64,000 nt of DNA, from NCBI GenBank assembly GCA_039636785.1, contig CP144169.1:3596001-3660000 (forward strand), given 5' to 3'. This document shows, piece after piece, positions 45,895 through 54,602 of the stretch. The first letter of the stretch is position 1. Each line of letters begins with the position of its first letter. The notes under the pieces are model-generated. The model did no database searches. It was not told the origin of the DNA and was given only the letters and a program-made list of their open reading frames with translations. Source of the stretch: Micrococcaceae bacterium Sec5.7. Lineage in GTDB: Bacteria > Actinomycetota > Actinomycetes > Actinomycetales > Micrococcaceae. The position numbers were made by a program, and so were the translations under genes.

Positions 45895-46775
45895 TCCTGC
45901 TCGCCGGCGGCACCGGAACGCTGGGTACCGCAATATCGGCGAAACTTCAGGGGGCCGGCCGGCCGTTCCGCGTCCTGACTCGCAGCAACCAGAGGGCAGC
46001 TGCCCTGCGGAAAGCGGGCATCGACGCCGTCATCGGCGACGTCGAAAGACCGGCCGACGCGGACCGTGCCGTCCAGGGCTGCGCAGCCGTTGTTTCCGCG
46101 ATCAGCGGCTTCGGCCCTGATTCAGGAAGTTCGCCGGCCGCTGTGGACCGCGCCGGGAACTTCAATCTGATGGCTGCTGCGGCGCGGAACGGCGCCCGGC
46201 GGTTTATCCTCTTTTCCATGCGCGGCGCCGGCCCGGATCATCGGCTCGAACTGGCCCGGATGAAATTTGAGGCCGAACAGCAGCTGCACTCCAGCGGACT
46301 GAAGTGGACGGTCATCCGGCCCACCACCATCCTTGAGTCGTACGCCGGCATCATGGGGGCGTCTCTGCAGAAGAGCGGAACCGCGGCCGTGTTCGGGCGG
46401 GGTGACAAGCCCATCAACTTCGTCTCCGCGCAGGACCTGTCAGCCGCCGTCGTGCTTGCATTGGACGGCGGGCTGGAAGGGCAGGCCCTGGACGTGGGCG
46501 GACCGGACAACCTGACACTCACGCGGCTGGCGGCAATCCTTGTGGAGCTGAACGGCGCGGGCCGCACGGTTCACGTCCCGCTGCCCGTTCTGCGCACGGC
46601 CGCCGTCGGCGCGCGGCTTTTTGGCTCACCCTGGGGCCGGGTCCTGCAGGCTGCAGTCCAGATGGGCGTTGCGGACATGTCGTTCGACGCCGTTCCGGGC
46701 CGGGAGAGCCTGCCCGGCGTCCCGTTTACACCGGTCCGTGAAGCACTTCGCCCCGCTCCGTCCGAGGCTGCCTGA
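45891..46775 (+). CDS. NAD(P)-binding NmrA-like protein
   Basis: A 294-aa Rossmann-fold protein. ILLAGGTGTLGTAISAKLQG is the dinucleotide loop; FILFSMRGAG, KWTVIRPTTILESYAG and FVSAQDLSAAVVLALDG follow the NmrA/SDR-extended order. It may reduce or sense NAD(P). Partner of the SnoaL-like gene under the TetR regulator. Its stop lies in the first copy of a 32-bp tandem repeat. Confidence 0.88.
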   Translation: MILLAGGTGTLGTAISAKLQGAGRPFRVLTRSNQRAAALRKAGIDAVIGDVERPADADRAVQGCAAVVSAISGFGPDSGSSPAAVDRAGNFNLMAAAARNGARRFILFSMRGAGPDHRLELARMKFEAEQQLHSSGLKWTVIRPTTILESYAGIMGASLQKSGTAAVFGRGDKPINFVSAQDLSAAVVLALDGGLEGQALDVGGPDNLTLTRLAAILVELNGAGRTVHVPLPVLRTAAVGARLFGSPWGRVLQAAVQMGVADMSFDAVPGRESLPGVPFTPVREALRPAPSEAA

Positions 46776-46833
46776 CGGTCTGGCTGCCCGGCTGGCTGGC
46801 TGCCTGACGGTCTGGCTGCCCGGCTGGCTGGCT
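46770..46833. repeat. Two exact 32-bp tandem copies
   Basis: Copies at 46770-46801 and 46802-46833 are identical and begin GCCTGACGGTCTGGC. The unit has internal GGCTG reiterations. A short hairpin GCCTG-T-CAGGC (46838-46848) follows and spans the stop of the opposing MFS gene. This looks like a recent local duplication between convergent genes. Confidence 0.75.
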
Positions 46834-46842
46834 GGTTGCCTG

Positions 46843-48324
46843 TCAGGCAGGCGCACGCATGACGATCCGCAGCAGATGGCGCCTGTTCTTGAGGTCCACC
46901 TTGAGCATCAGCTCCCCACGGCGGGCAAGCACGACGGCGACTGTCGCGGCTGCCAGCGCCGGTACACCGCCGGCGACGAGGAGGGCAGCGTGCGGGTCCA
47001 CGTGTTCGGCAATCCAGCCGATCATGGGCCCGCCGATGGCCTGCCCGCCGATCAGCACCATGATGTACAGGCTCATGACCCGCCCGCGGATGCTCATGTT
47101 GGAACTGACCTGGACCAGCTGGTTGGACGCGGTGAGGAACATCAGGCACCAGAATCCGGACAGGACCATGGCCGCCCCGAACCACAGCATGGACGGCGCG
47201 AACGCTGACAGGCACAGCATCAGCCCGTACATTCCGGCGCCCAGGACCACTGAGCGCAGCCGAAGTTCGCGGCGCCTCGTGGAGGCAATGGCCCCGGCCA
47301 GCGCACCAAGAGCAACCAACGCGTTCAGCAGGCCGTACCCTCCGGCACCCACGTCGTAAACGTGGTCCGCGAAAGCGGCCAGCAGCACCGGCAGGCTCAT
47401 CCCGAACACGGCGATGAACCCGGCCATCAGCCACGGCCACTTGATGGTGGACTTGCTCAGCGCGTACCGCAGCCCTTCTTTCAGCATGCCCTTGCGTTTG
47501 GCGACGGGGGCGCTGATGAACAGCTGGTCCTTGCGCAGAAGCAGCAGCATGCCCACCGTGGAGCAGCAGGCCATGGCGTTGGCCGCGAACGCCCAGCCGG
47601 ATCCCACTGCGGTGAGCAGCAAGCCTGCGAGCGCCGGGCCAATAAGCCCGCCCAGCTGGAACGTTGTGGAGTTCACGCTGATGGCATTGCGCAGGTATTC
47701 GGGCCCCACGAGCTCGTTGACGAACACCTGCCGCGCCGGCTGGTCCAGTACCGTGACCAGACCCAGCACCAGCGCAATGGCGTACACGTGCCAGACCTGG
47801 ATCTGCTGGCTGAGCGCGAGCACCGCCAGCGTGGCGGCCAGGACGGCGGCCACTGACTGGCAGAGCATCAGGATCTTGCGCTTGGCGAACCGGTCCGCCA
47901 TCATTCCGCCCCACGGCCCCAGCAGCAGCGACGGCGTGAACTGCAGCGCGACGGTGATACCGACGGCAGTGACGGAACCGGACAGCTCCAGCACCAGCCA
48001 GTCCTGGGCGATCCGCTGCATCCACAGGGCGATCACGGCCACGAAATGGCCGATCGCGAAGATCCGGAAGTTGGGGACCCTAAGGGAAATGAAGGTGTGC
48101 TTCCAGGGAAGCCGTTCACTCACGACGGCGATTGGCTGGGTGACGCTGCCCGGCGCGGACACCGGGGATGCCGGAGGGTGGGCTTCGGCGACGTGGGCCG
48201 CCGAGGTTGCGGAATCGATGGCGGGCTGGCTGACGGTTGCCGTTGACGGCGGAGGGGGTGCCACGGGGGAATCCTCAAGGGAGCGGGCGGGCGGGGATGC
48301 CTTCACGCTAGGCTGGCACGTCAT
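46843..48324 (-). CDS. MFS exporter (MFS_3 / EntS-like)
   Basis: A 493-aa transporter. The first ~75 residues are a Pro/Ser/Ala-rich hydrophilic extension; LPWKHTFISLRVPNFRIFAI then begins the typical MFS_3 module (LLLGPWGGMMADRFAKRKIL, DQPARQVFVNELVGPEYLRN, GRVMSLYIMVLIGGQAIGG). It is probably a drug or metabolite exporter controlled by the divergent LysR gene. No ribosome site precedes ATG 48324, so a start nearer residue 65 cannot be excluded. Confidence 0.85.
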   Translation of the reverse strand: MTCQPSVKASPPARSLEDSPVAPPPPSTATVSQPAIDSATSAAHVAEAHPPASPVSAPGSVTQPIAVVSERLPWKHTFISLRVPNFRIFAIGHFVAVIALWMQRIAQDWLVLELSGSVTAVGITVALQFTPSLLLGPWGGMMADRFAKRKILMLCQSVAAVLAATLAVLALSQQIQVWHVYAIALVLGLVTVLDQPARQVFVNELVGPEYLRNAISVNSTTFQLGGLIGPALAGLLLTAVGSGWAFAANAMACCSTVGMLLLLRKDQLFISAPVAKRKGMLKEGLRYALSKSTIKWPWLMAGFIAVFGMSLPVLLAAFADHVYDVGAGGYGLLNALVALGALAGAIASTRRRELRLRSVVLGAGMYGLMLCLSAFAPSMLWFGAAMVLSGFWCLMFLTASNQLVQVSSNMSIRGRVMSLYIMVLIGGQAIGGPMIGWIAEHVDPHAALLVAGGVPALAAATVAVVLARRGELMLKVDLKNRRHLLRIVMRAPA

Positions 48325-48356
48325 GATTATGGAAGCGTATTGTGTCTATAACTAGC

Positions 48357-48371
48357 ATTGCGAAACGCAAT
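48357..48371. promoter_or_regulatory. LysR-type T-N11-A palindrome
   Basis: Perfect palindrome ATTGCG-AAA-CGCAAT midway between the divergent MFS and LysR genes. Its T-N11-A geometry fits a LysR-family site that could control both genes. Confidence 0.6.
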
Positions 48372-48435
48372 ACCCTTTCGAAACAACTGCGCTCCGCCTC
48401 CCCCAATGCAGAAGCGCACCCGTCAAGGAGACCGC

Positions 48436-49290
48436 ATGTTTGAACCCGCCCAGCTCCGTTCGTTCCTTGCAGTGGCTGAAACCCTGAGCTTCACCAAGGC
48501 GGCAGAGCGGCTTGGCCTCGCCCAGCCCACCGTGAGCCAGCACGTCCGCAAACTGGAAACCGCGGCCAAGCGGGTCCTGGTCACCCGGGACACCAGGGAT
48601 GTGCGGCTGACAGACAACGGCGACGCCATGGCCGGTTTTGCGCGGAACATCCTGGCTGCGCACGATGCCGCCTCGCGCTATTTCTCCGGCTCTGCCATGC
48701 GCGGGCGGCTGCGTTTCGGCACGGCAGACGACCTCGCCATCACCGGCCTGCCGCGCATCCTGCGGGAGTTCCGGCAGATCTACCCGCAGATCAACCTCGA
48801 GCTGACGGTTGGCCAGAGCGACCAGCTGTACAAGCGACTGAACGCCGGCCAGCTGGATCTGGTGTTTGTGAAATGGGTGGCCGGCGCCAAGGACGGCACA
48901 GTGGTGCAGCACGATTCGTTTTCCTGGGTGGGGCTGGAGCAGACCTCCCTGGAGCCCGGCGACCCGGTGCCGCTGATCGCCTACCCGTCGCCGAGCCTGA
49001 GCCGGAAGCTCGCCATCGATGCCCTCGAATCCGTGGGCCGCACCTGGCGCATCACGTGCACCACCAAGCAGATCAGCGGTGTACTCGCCGCCGTGCGTGC
49101 GGGGATCGGCGTGGCCGTGATGCCTTCATCCCTGGTTCCCGAGGACCTGAGAATCATCACGCGGCGCTTCGACCTGCCGCCAGTGGGCGACGTCGATTTC
49201 ACCCTGATCCGCAACCCGCTGGCCAATGCCGAGGTCATCGACGCCCTGACCCAGGCGATCGTGGGCCGTACGCTGAAGAAATCGGCCTAG
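48436..49290 (+). CDS. LysR-family transcriptional regulator
   Basis: A 284-aa regulator. HTH: QLRSFLAVAETLSFTKAAER with LGLAQPTVSQHVRKLE; the substrate domain includes GRLRFGTADDLAITGLPRIL and GVLAAVRAGIGVAVMPSSLV. AAGGAG lies five bases before ATG 48436, so the longer upstream frame is rejected. Likely acts on the divergent MFS exporter. Confidence 0.9.
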   Translation: MFEPAQLRSFLAVAETLSFTKAAERLGLAQPTVSQHVRKLETAAKRVLVTRDTRDVRLTDNGDAMAGFARNILAAHDAASRYFSGSAMRGRLRFGTADDLAITGLPRILREFRQIYPQINLELTVGQSDQLYKRLNAGQLDLVFVKWVAGAKDGTVVQHDSFSWVGLEQTSLEPGDPVPLIAYPSPSLSRKLAIDALESVGRTWRITCTTKQISGVLAAVRAGIGVAVMPSSLVPEDLRIITRRFDLPPVGDVDFTLIRNPLANAEVIDALTQAIVGRTLKKSA

Positions 49291-49354
49291 CCGCGCCGAG
49301 CCAGCCCAGGGGTTCCCGTTTCTTCAGTATCAGCAGAACAGATGGGTCGGAGCC

Positions 49355-50683
49355 TCAGGTTCTGGCAATGCGTTCAATGTCTTCAAGGAAGTCCTCCACC
49401 ATGCCTTCTGTGACGGTGGCACGGGTCTGGGCGATGGCATTCAGGTAGCTTGCCGTCGTCAGCGGGGGCTCCCTGACGTTCTCCACAGCGTCGTTTGCGG
49501 TGCGGCCGCCCTCTGTACCTGTACCGGAAGACTCATGGACGGCATGCTCCAGGGCCTGTTGCGACGCTTTTCTGGCGGCAAACTCGATGTCCGCCGGGGA
49601 GAAACGCTCGCTCTGCAGCGCCAGGATATCCACATCCACATGCCCCGCGACGCTGCCGGGGACGTATCGGGCCCAGATGGCACTGCGTGCGGCCGCGTCC
49701 GGGAGCCCAATGGGTATCACGTAGTCGAACCGGCCGTGCCGCAGAAAAGCCTTGTCCAGGGAGCGGATGAAATTCGTGGCACAGATCAGGATCCGGCCTT
49801 GCTGTTCCCGGAAGGTGGGAATGATCTTGAGGAGCTCGTTGGTGACGCCCTGCAGCGCCGACGGCGGTTCCCCCCTCCGGTGGGAGGCGATTTCCTCCAC
49901 CTCATCGATAAAGACGACGGCATGATCGAGGTGGGAGATATCCTGAAACGTCCGGCGCAGCGCGGCAGCGAGGCCTCGCGGATCAGATGCCAGCCTCGAG
50001 GGGAAAACCTCGACGAAAGGCCAGTCAAGTCGGGAGGCCACTGCCTTGGCGAAGGTGGTCTTTCCCGTGCCGGGCGGGCCGAAGAGAACGACGGCCCGGG
50101 GCGGCACCACCCCCAGGGTTTCGGACAGATCGGTGCGGGCCAGCGGAAGGATCAGCCGGCGGTCAATGAGTTCCTTCTCCCGGTGCATGCCCGCCATGGC
50201 ATCCCACAGGCCCCGCGGCAGGAGCCGGCCGCCGAGTTCGCTGAGCGGCCCGATTTCCTGCCGCTGCACCGGAATATTGCGTTCGAAGTAGTGCAGCTCT
50301 TCCTCAACACTGTATTTGCTGTTGCAGAAGGCCTTGATTCGCGTCTCCGAGGCGGGCAGCAGCGCCGAAATTCGGAATACCCCACGCGACGTCAGGCGCT
50401 TTTCCAATCCATCCAGCAGTGCGCTGCCCACTCCCTGCTCCCGCCAGTCAGCGGCCTGGGCCAGCATCAGCACCCAGGCGCGGTCTGCCTCGACTCGTGC
50501 GGCAGCGGCGCCGATGATCCGGTCGCCGACCACCGCCACCATGGCATGTTCATCGGAACAGGCCGTGAGGATGTCCGAAAGACCGTAGACGGCATGGACT
50601 GAGTCATTCCTGGATTCCTGCCACACGCTGACCAGCTGGTCGAGATCATCCGGGTGGAATTCGCGCACGCGCCAGGGTTTCAT
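49355..50683 (-). CDS. GNAT acetyltransferase-AAA+ ATPase fusion
   Basis: A 442-aa fusion. Residues 1-~135 are GNAT-like (MKPWRVREFHPDDLDQLVSV; acetyl-CoA loop WREQGVGSALLDGLEKRL). Residues ~170-440 are an AAA+ module: Walker A GPPGTGKTT (202-210), Walker B VVFIDEVEE (257-265), sensor ATN (302-304) and a candidate arginine finger in LRHGRFD. The small domain includes FSPADIEFAARKASQQALEH. The ATPase may remodel a protein modified or recognised by the GNAT domain, but this is inference. ATG 50683 overlaps the stop of a 30-codon ORF upstream; the longer frame to 51085 lies over putA and is rejected. Confidence 0.88.
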   Translation of the reverse strand: MKPWRVREFHPDDLDQLVSVWQESRNDSVHAVYGLSDILTACSDEHAMVAVVGDRIIGAAAARVEADRAWVLMLAQAADWREQGVGSALLDGLEKRLTSRGVFRISALLPASETRIKAFCNSKYSVEEELHYFERNIPVQRQEIGPLSELGGRLLPRGLWDAMAGMHREKELIDRRLILPLARTDLSETLGVVPPRAVVLFGPPGTGKTTFAKAVASRLDWPFVEVFPSRLASDPRGLAAALRRTFQDISHLDHAVVFIDEVEEIASHRRGEPPSALQGVTNELLKIIPTFREQQGRILICATNFIRSLDKAFLRHGRFDYVIPIGLPDAAARSAIWARYVPGSVAGHVDVDILALQSERFSPADIEFAARKASQQALEHAVHESSGTGTEGGRTANDAVENVREPPLTTASYLNAIAQTRATVTEGMVEDFLEDIERIART

Positions 50684-50772
50684 CGTCCGGCCACCGAAGT
50701 GTTCAGCTTCCGGCGGACCGGCAGTTCGTAAGGATCGGCCGGGGATGCCGTGGTGGCAGGTCGAATCGTCAT
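50680..50772 (-). CDS. 30-residue ORF coupled to the GNAT-AAA+ gene
   Basis: ATG 50772 to TGA 50680 encodes MTIRPATTASPADPYELPVR and ten more residues ending SVAGR. The stop overlaps the GNAT-AAA+ start (ATGA), and an AAAGG lies nine bases upstream. It could be a leader peptide for translational coupling, a small substrate or partner of the ATPase, or chance. No family recognised. Confidence 0.45.
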   Translation of the reverse strand: MTIRPATTASPADPYELPVRRKLNTSVAGR

Positions 50773-50867
50773 TGAGTCGTGCCTTTCGCGCTGGGGATGA
50801 GCTGGGCAGGGACGGCCCTGGCCGGACAGGCACGGGAGGTGCCCGTCCGGCGAGTGATGCAATACCG

Positions 50868-53800
50868 CTAAATGAGGTGATCCGAGAGGCGGTTCGGCGT
50901 CCCGAAGCGGTGTGCTGTGATGCTGACGGCCTGCTCGTGCAGGAACGGCAGCAGCTCAATCCGGCCGGCTTCCGTAACCGGGTGCGTGTAAACCGCCAGG
51001 TCCGGCCGTCCGCCCGTTGCCTCTGCCAGCGCGGTGGCAGACCCGCCGATGAGGCGGATCCGTGCACCGGACAGCTTCCCGGCATCGGCGAGCCGGCCGG
51101 CCGAAGCCAGCCAGTCGGCGTCGTTCTCCACCGTGACCGTGATGTCCAGACCGGACAGCACCGTAAGAAGCCGGGCGGGAAGTGCGACGGCGGTGGACAC
51201 CGTCAGAGCCGAACCGGCCAGCACCCCGGCGGCTACCGTCCTTACGAGCGCGCCGAGCGGCTCGCCTTCGGAGAGACGGACAGTCACCGGCAACGGGCGG
51301 TAGCGGAAGATGTTGCGTTCTGCGCCGAGGCCGGACACGTCCTTGGCCGTGCCGAACTCGCTGCTCCAGGCGAGGGCGTCCGAAGCCAGTGCACGCTGGA
51401 ACGTCTCCAGCCCGGCGGTGTCCAGGGCATCCTGGGCCGCATCGGCAAGACGGCGGACGCCGGAGTGCGTGATTGCTGCGGAAGAGCCGCCCGCCGTGCT
51501 TGCCTTGCTGACCCATTCGCCAAGTCCGGCGAGATAGTTCGGGCCCCCTGCCTTGGTGCCGGCGCCGACGGCGGACTTCTTCCAGCCACCGAACGGCTGG
51601 CGCTTCACGATCGCGCCGGTGATGCCGCGGTTTACGTAGAGGTTGCCGGCCTGGACGGTGTCCAGCCAGACTCCCAGCTCATCGGTATTCAGGGAGTGCA
51701 GGCCGGCCGTGAGTCCGTACTCGATCTGGTTCTGGATGGAGATGGCCTCCTCCAGGGTGTCCGCCGTCATCACGCCAAGTACCGGCCCGAAGAATTCGGT
51801 GAGGTGGAAGTAGGACCCGCGCCGTACGCCATAGCGGACGCCCGGGCTCCAGAGCCTGCCGGTCTCGTCCAGCTTCCGGGGCTCCACCGCCCAGCTCTCC
51901 CCGGCACCCAGCGTGGTGAGGGCATTGAGGAGCTTGCCGTTGGCGGGCTCGATGATCGGACCCATCTGGCTCGCCGGATCCTCGGGGTAGCCGACCTTGA
52001 GCGAGGTGACGGCGTCGACGAGCTGGTTGTGGAAGCGTTTGGACCTGGCCACGGATCCCACCAGGATCACCAGTGAGGCGGCGGAGCACTTCTGCCCGGC
52101 GTGGCCGAAGGCCGAGTACGCCACGTCCTTGGCTGCAAGGTCCAGATCGGCGCTGGGGGTGACGATGATGGCGTTCTTGCCGCTGGTTTCTGCCAGGAGC
52201 GGCAGATCCTTCCGGAAGGACCGGAACAGCTCGGCGGTCTCGTAGCCGCCGGTCAGGATCACGCGGTCCACAGCCGGGTGGGCGATCAGCTGCTGGCCGA
52301 GTTCCCGCTCGCCCAGCTGGACCATGGTGAGCACATCGCGCGGAACACCGGCTTCCCACAGTGCCTCGATCATTACCGCACCGCTGCGGCGGGCCTGTTT
52401 GGCGGGCTTGATCACGACGGCGGAGCCGGCGGCGAGGGCCGCGAGGGTGGACCCTGCGGGGATGGCAACCGGGAAGTTCCACGGCGGAGTCACAACGGTG
52501 AGCTTGGCGGGAACGAACGTGGCGCCGTCGACGCTGTCCAGCTTGCGGGCGGACTCGGCGTAGAAGTGCGCGAAGTCGATGGCTTCGCTGACCTCCGGAT
52601 CGCCCTGGTCGAGGGTCTTGCCGGTTTCGCTGGCCATGACCTCGAGCAGATCGGCACGGCGGGCTTCAAGGATGTCGCCGGCGCGGTGCAGGATTTCTGC
52701 GCGTTGGGCGCCGGACAGGGCGCCCCAGGCCTTGCCCTTTTCCAGGGCGTTTTCGATCACCGAATTGAGTGTGTCCGCATCGGTGATGGTGGCCGCTTCG
52801 ACGGAATCGTTGCCCAGTGTGGAGGACGGGACCCGCGTGAGGATGGCCCGGCCCCAAGCCTGGTTGGCGGGCAGGGACGGATCCGTGTCCGGAGTGTTTT
52901 CGAAGCTGTCACGGGGCGTTGCCGCGGCCGGAAGGCTGCGGTTCTGCTGGCGGTTCGCCGGCGGGACGTCGCCGTCGAGCTCCTTGAGGGAGGAGCGGAA
53001 GCGCTGTTTTTCGCGCTCGAAAAGTGCGGTGCTTGCCGGGGCGTTGCCCCCCAGTTCGAAGACGGCGGACATGAAGTTTTCCTGGCTGGCGCCCTCTTCG
53101 AGGCGGCGGATCAGGTAGGCGATGGCGACGTCGAACTCCGCCGGGTGCACCACGGGCGTGTAGAGGAGCAGCGAGCCGACGTCCTTCTTCACGGCCTCGG
53201 CCTGGCCCTGCGCCATACCGAGCAGCATCTCGAATTCGATGCCGGACTGCACACCGCGCTGCTTGGCCAGCAGCCAGGCGAAGGCGATGTCGAAGAGATT
53301 GTGTCCGGCCACACCGATCCGGACGTTGCCGATCCGGTCCGCGTGCAGCGAGTAGTTGATGACGCGCTTGTAGTTGGTGTCCGAGTCCTGCTTAGTGCCC
53401 CACGTTGCGAGCGGCCAGTCGTGCAGCGAGGACTCCACCTGTTCCATGGGCAGGTTGGCGCCCTTGACCACACGGACCTTTATGGCGGCTCCGCCTTCGG
53501 CGCGGCGGGCAGCGGCCCAGTCCTGCAGCCGGATCATCGCGGAGAGCGCGTCCGGGAGGTAGGCCTGAAGCACAATCCCGGCTTCCAGGTTCTTGAATTC
53601 CGGCTTGTCCAGGATCTTGGTGAAGACCGCAATGGTCATGTCCAGGTCCTTGTATTCCTCCATATCCAGGTTGATGAACTTGGCCATCGGGAAGGACGCG
53701 GCGCGGGCAAACAGAGGCGTGAGCTTCTCGACGACGTGCTCCACGGCCTCATCGAAGGCCCAGGCGGAGTGCGGGGCCACCGTGGAGGACACCTTGATGG

Positions 53801-54428
53801 AGACGTAGTCCACATCCGGGCGGGAGAGCAGCGTGTGGGTGCCTTCGAGCCGGCGGGAGGCCTCGTGCTCGCCCAGCACGGCTTCGCCGAGGAGGTTGAC
53901 GTTGAGGTTGATGCCGTCCTTGCGGATCTTCGCGATGGCCGGGCCCAGCTTGGCGTCTGTGGCGTCGACAATCAGGTGGCCGACCATTTCACGGAGCACG
54001 CGGCGGGCGATCGGGATGACCAGCCGGGGCAGGACCGGGGCCATGGCGCCGCCGAGGCGTACGGCGCTGCGCATGTACCAGGGCAGGAACGCCGGGACCT
54101 TGGGCGCCAATGCCGCGAGGTTGCGGGCGGCGACGTGGAGGTCCTCGGGGCGGACTACGCCGTCGACAAAACCCACGGTGAAGTCCAGGCCGTTCGGGTC
54201 CTTCAGGACGCCTGCGAGCTGTTCAGCCGAAGCGTCCACGGGAACCTTTGCGGCCTCGGTCAGCCAATGGCGCACCAGCGCGATAGCCTCCTCGGCCAGA
54301 GCCTGTGCCTGGGCCACATCCGAACCGCCGCTGAAAGGCGCACTTCCGGCCATCACGCCGGACTCCGTTGAACTTCTGGTCATGACTGGTACTCGTACTT
54401 TCCGTGGGTGGGGAACCGTCTTAGTCAT
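50868..54428 (-). CDS. putA: Bifunctional proline dehydrogenase / glutamate semialdehyde dehydrogenase
   Basis: This 1186-aa protein oxidises proline to glutamate in two steps. The proline dehydrogenase half (~80-470) has FAD-barrel motifs IKVSSTVAPHSAWAFDEAVE, FINLDMEEYKDLDMTIAVF and KVRVVKGANLPMEQVE with GVAGHNLFDIAFAWLL. The aldehyde dehydrogenase half (~560-1050) has TPPWNFPVAIPAGSTLAAL, the catalytic Glu in LAETSGKNAII and the catalytic Cys in FGHAGQKCSAAS. A ~120-residue C-terminal extension follows. It lacks a recognisable ribbon-helix-helix repressor domain. Start 54428 has AGGA upstream; Met16 and Met26 are alternatives. Confidence 0.95.
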   Translation of the reverse strand: MTKTVPHPRKVRVPVMTRSSTESGVMAGSAPFSGGSDVAQAQALAEEAIALVRHWLTEAAKVPVDASAEQLAGVLKDPNGLDFTVGFVDGVVRPEDLHVAARNLAALAPKVPAFLPWYMRSAVRLGGAMAPVLPRLVIPIARRVLREMVGHLIVDATDAKLGPAIAKIRKDGINLNVNLLGEAVLGEHEASRRLEGTHTLLSRPDVDYVSIKVSSTVAPHSAWAFDEAVEHVVEKLTPLFARAASFPMAKFINLDMEEYKDLDMTIAVFTKILDKPEFKNLEAGIVLQAYLPDALSAMIRLQDWAAARRAEGGAAIKVRVVKGANLPMEQVESSLHDWPLATWGTKQDSDTNYKRVINYSLHADRIGNVRIGVAGHNLFDIAFAWLLAKQRGVQSGIEFEMLLGMAQGQAEAVKKDVGSLLLYTPVVHPAEFDVAIAYLIRRLEEGASQENFMSAVFELGGNAPASTALFEREKQRFRSSLKELDGDVPPANRQQNRSLPAAATPRDSFENTPDTDPSLPANQAWGRAILTRVPSSTLGNDSVEAATITDADTLNSVIENALEKGKAWGALSGAQRAEILHRAGDILEARRADLLEVMASETGKTLDQGDPEVSEAIDFAHFYAESARKLDSVDGATFVPAKLTVVTPPWNFPVAIPAGSTLAALAAGSAVVIKPAKQARRSGAVMIEALWEAGVPRDVLTMVQLGERELGQQLIAHPAVDRVILTGGYETAELFRSFRKDLPLLAETSGKNAIIVTPSADLDLAAKDVAYSAFGHAGQKCSAASLVILVGSVARSKRFHNQLVDAVTSLKVGYPEDPASQMGPIIEPANGKLLNALTTLGAGESWAVEPRKLDETGRLWSPGVRYGVRRGSYFHLTEFFGPVLGVMTADTLEEAISIQNQIEYGLTAGLHSLNTDELGVWLDTVQAGNLYVNRGITGAIVKRQPFGGWKKSAVGAGTKAGGPNYLAGLGEWVSKASTAGGSSAAITHSGVRRLADAAQDALDTAGLETFQRALASDALAWSSEFGTAKDVSGLGAERNIFRYRPLPVTVRLSEGEPLGALVRTVAAGVLAGSALTVSTAVALPARLLTVLSGLDITVTVENDADWLASAGRLADAGKLSGARIRLIGGSATALAEATGGRPDLAVYTHPVTEAGRIELLPFLHEQAVSITAHRFGTPNRLSDHLI

Positions 54429-54451
54429 CAGTATGATCCTGTTCTCACATA

Positions 54452-54470
54452 AGATAAAGCGATGTTTTCT
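54452..54470. promoter_or_regulatory. Candidate operator upstream of putA
   Basis: AGATAAAGCGATGTTTTCT. It matches the motif at 56182-56200 at 15 of 19 positions and lies 24-42 bases before the putA start, in an AT-rich patch. Confidence 0.45.
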
Positions 54471-54550
54471 GAGGAATACAGGTTAGGAAACTCGATGAAT
54501 TTGGAAGAGTCTGAACGGGGATTTTGAGCTCCCCGCTAAACCCTTAAACG

Positions 54551-54590
54551 GCCGCGGCAGGCTCAACCTGTTGGTTGGGCCTGCCGCGGC
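54551..54590 (-). terminator. Strong hairpin after the amino-acid permease gene
   Basis: Arms 54551-54568 and 54573-54590 form an 18-bp stem, with one T-G position, around a 4-base loop TGTT. It lies 13 bases past the permease stop and separates that gene from putA. Confidence 0.75.
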
Positions 54591-54602
54591 GGTTGGTCTG
54601 GT

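Noticed and set aside
46770..46833. Tandem repeats as a CRISPR array
   Set aside because: Only two directly adjacent copies with no spacers, and no cas genes.
52101..54371. 756-aa plus-strand frame over putA
   Set aside because: Antisense shadow in high-GC DNA; no domain recognisable.
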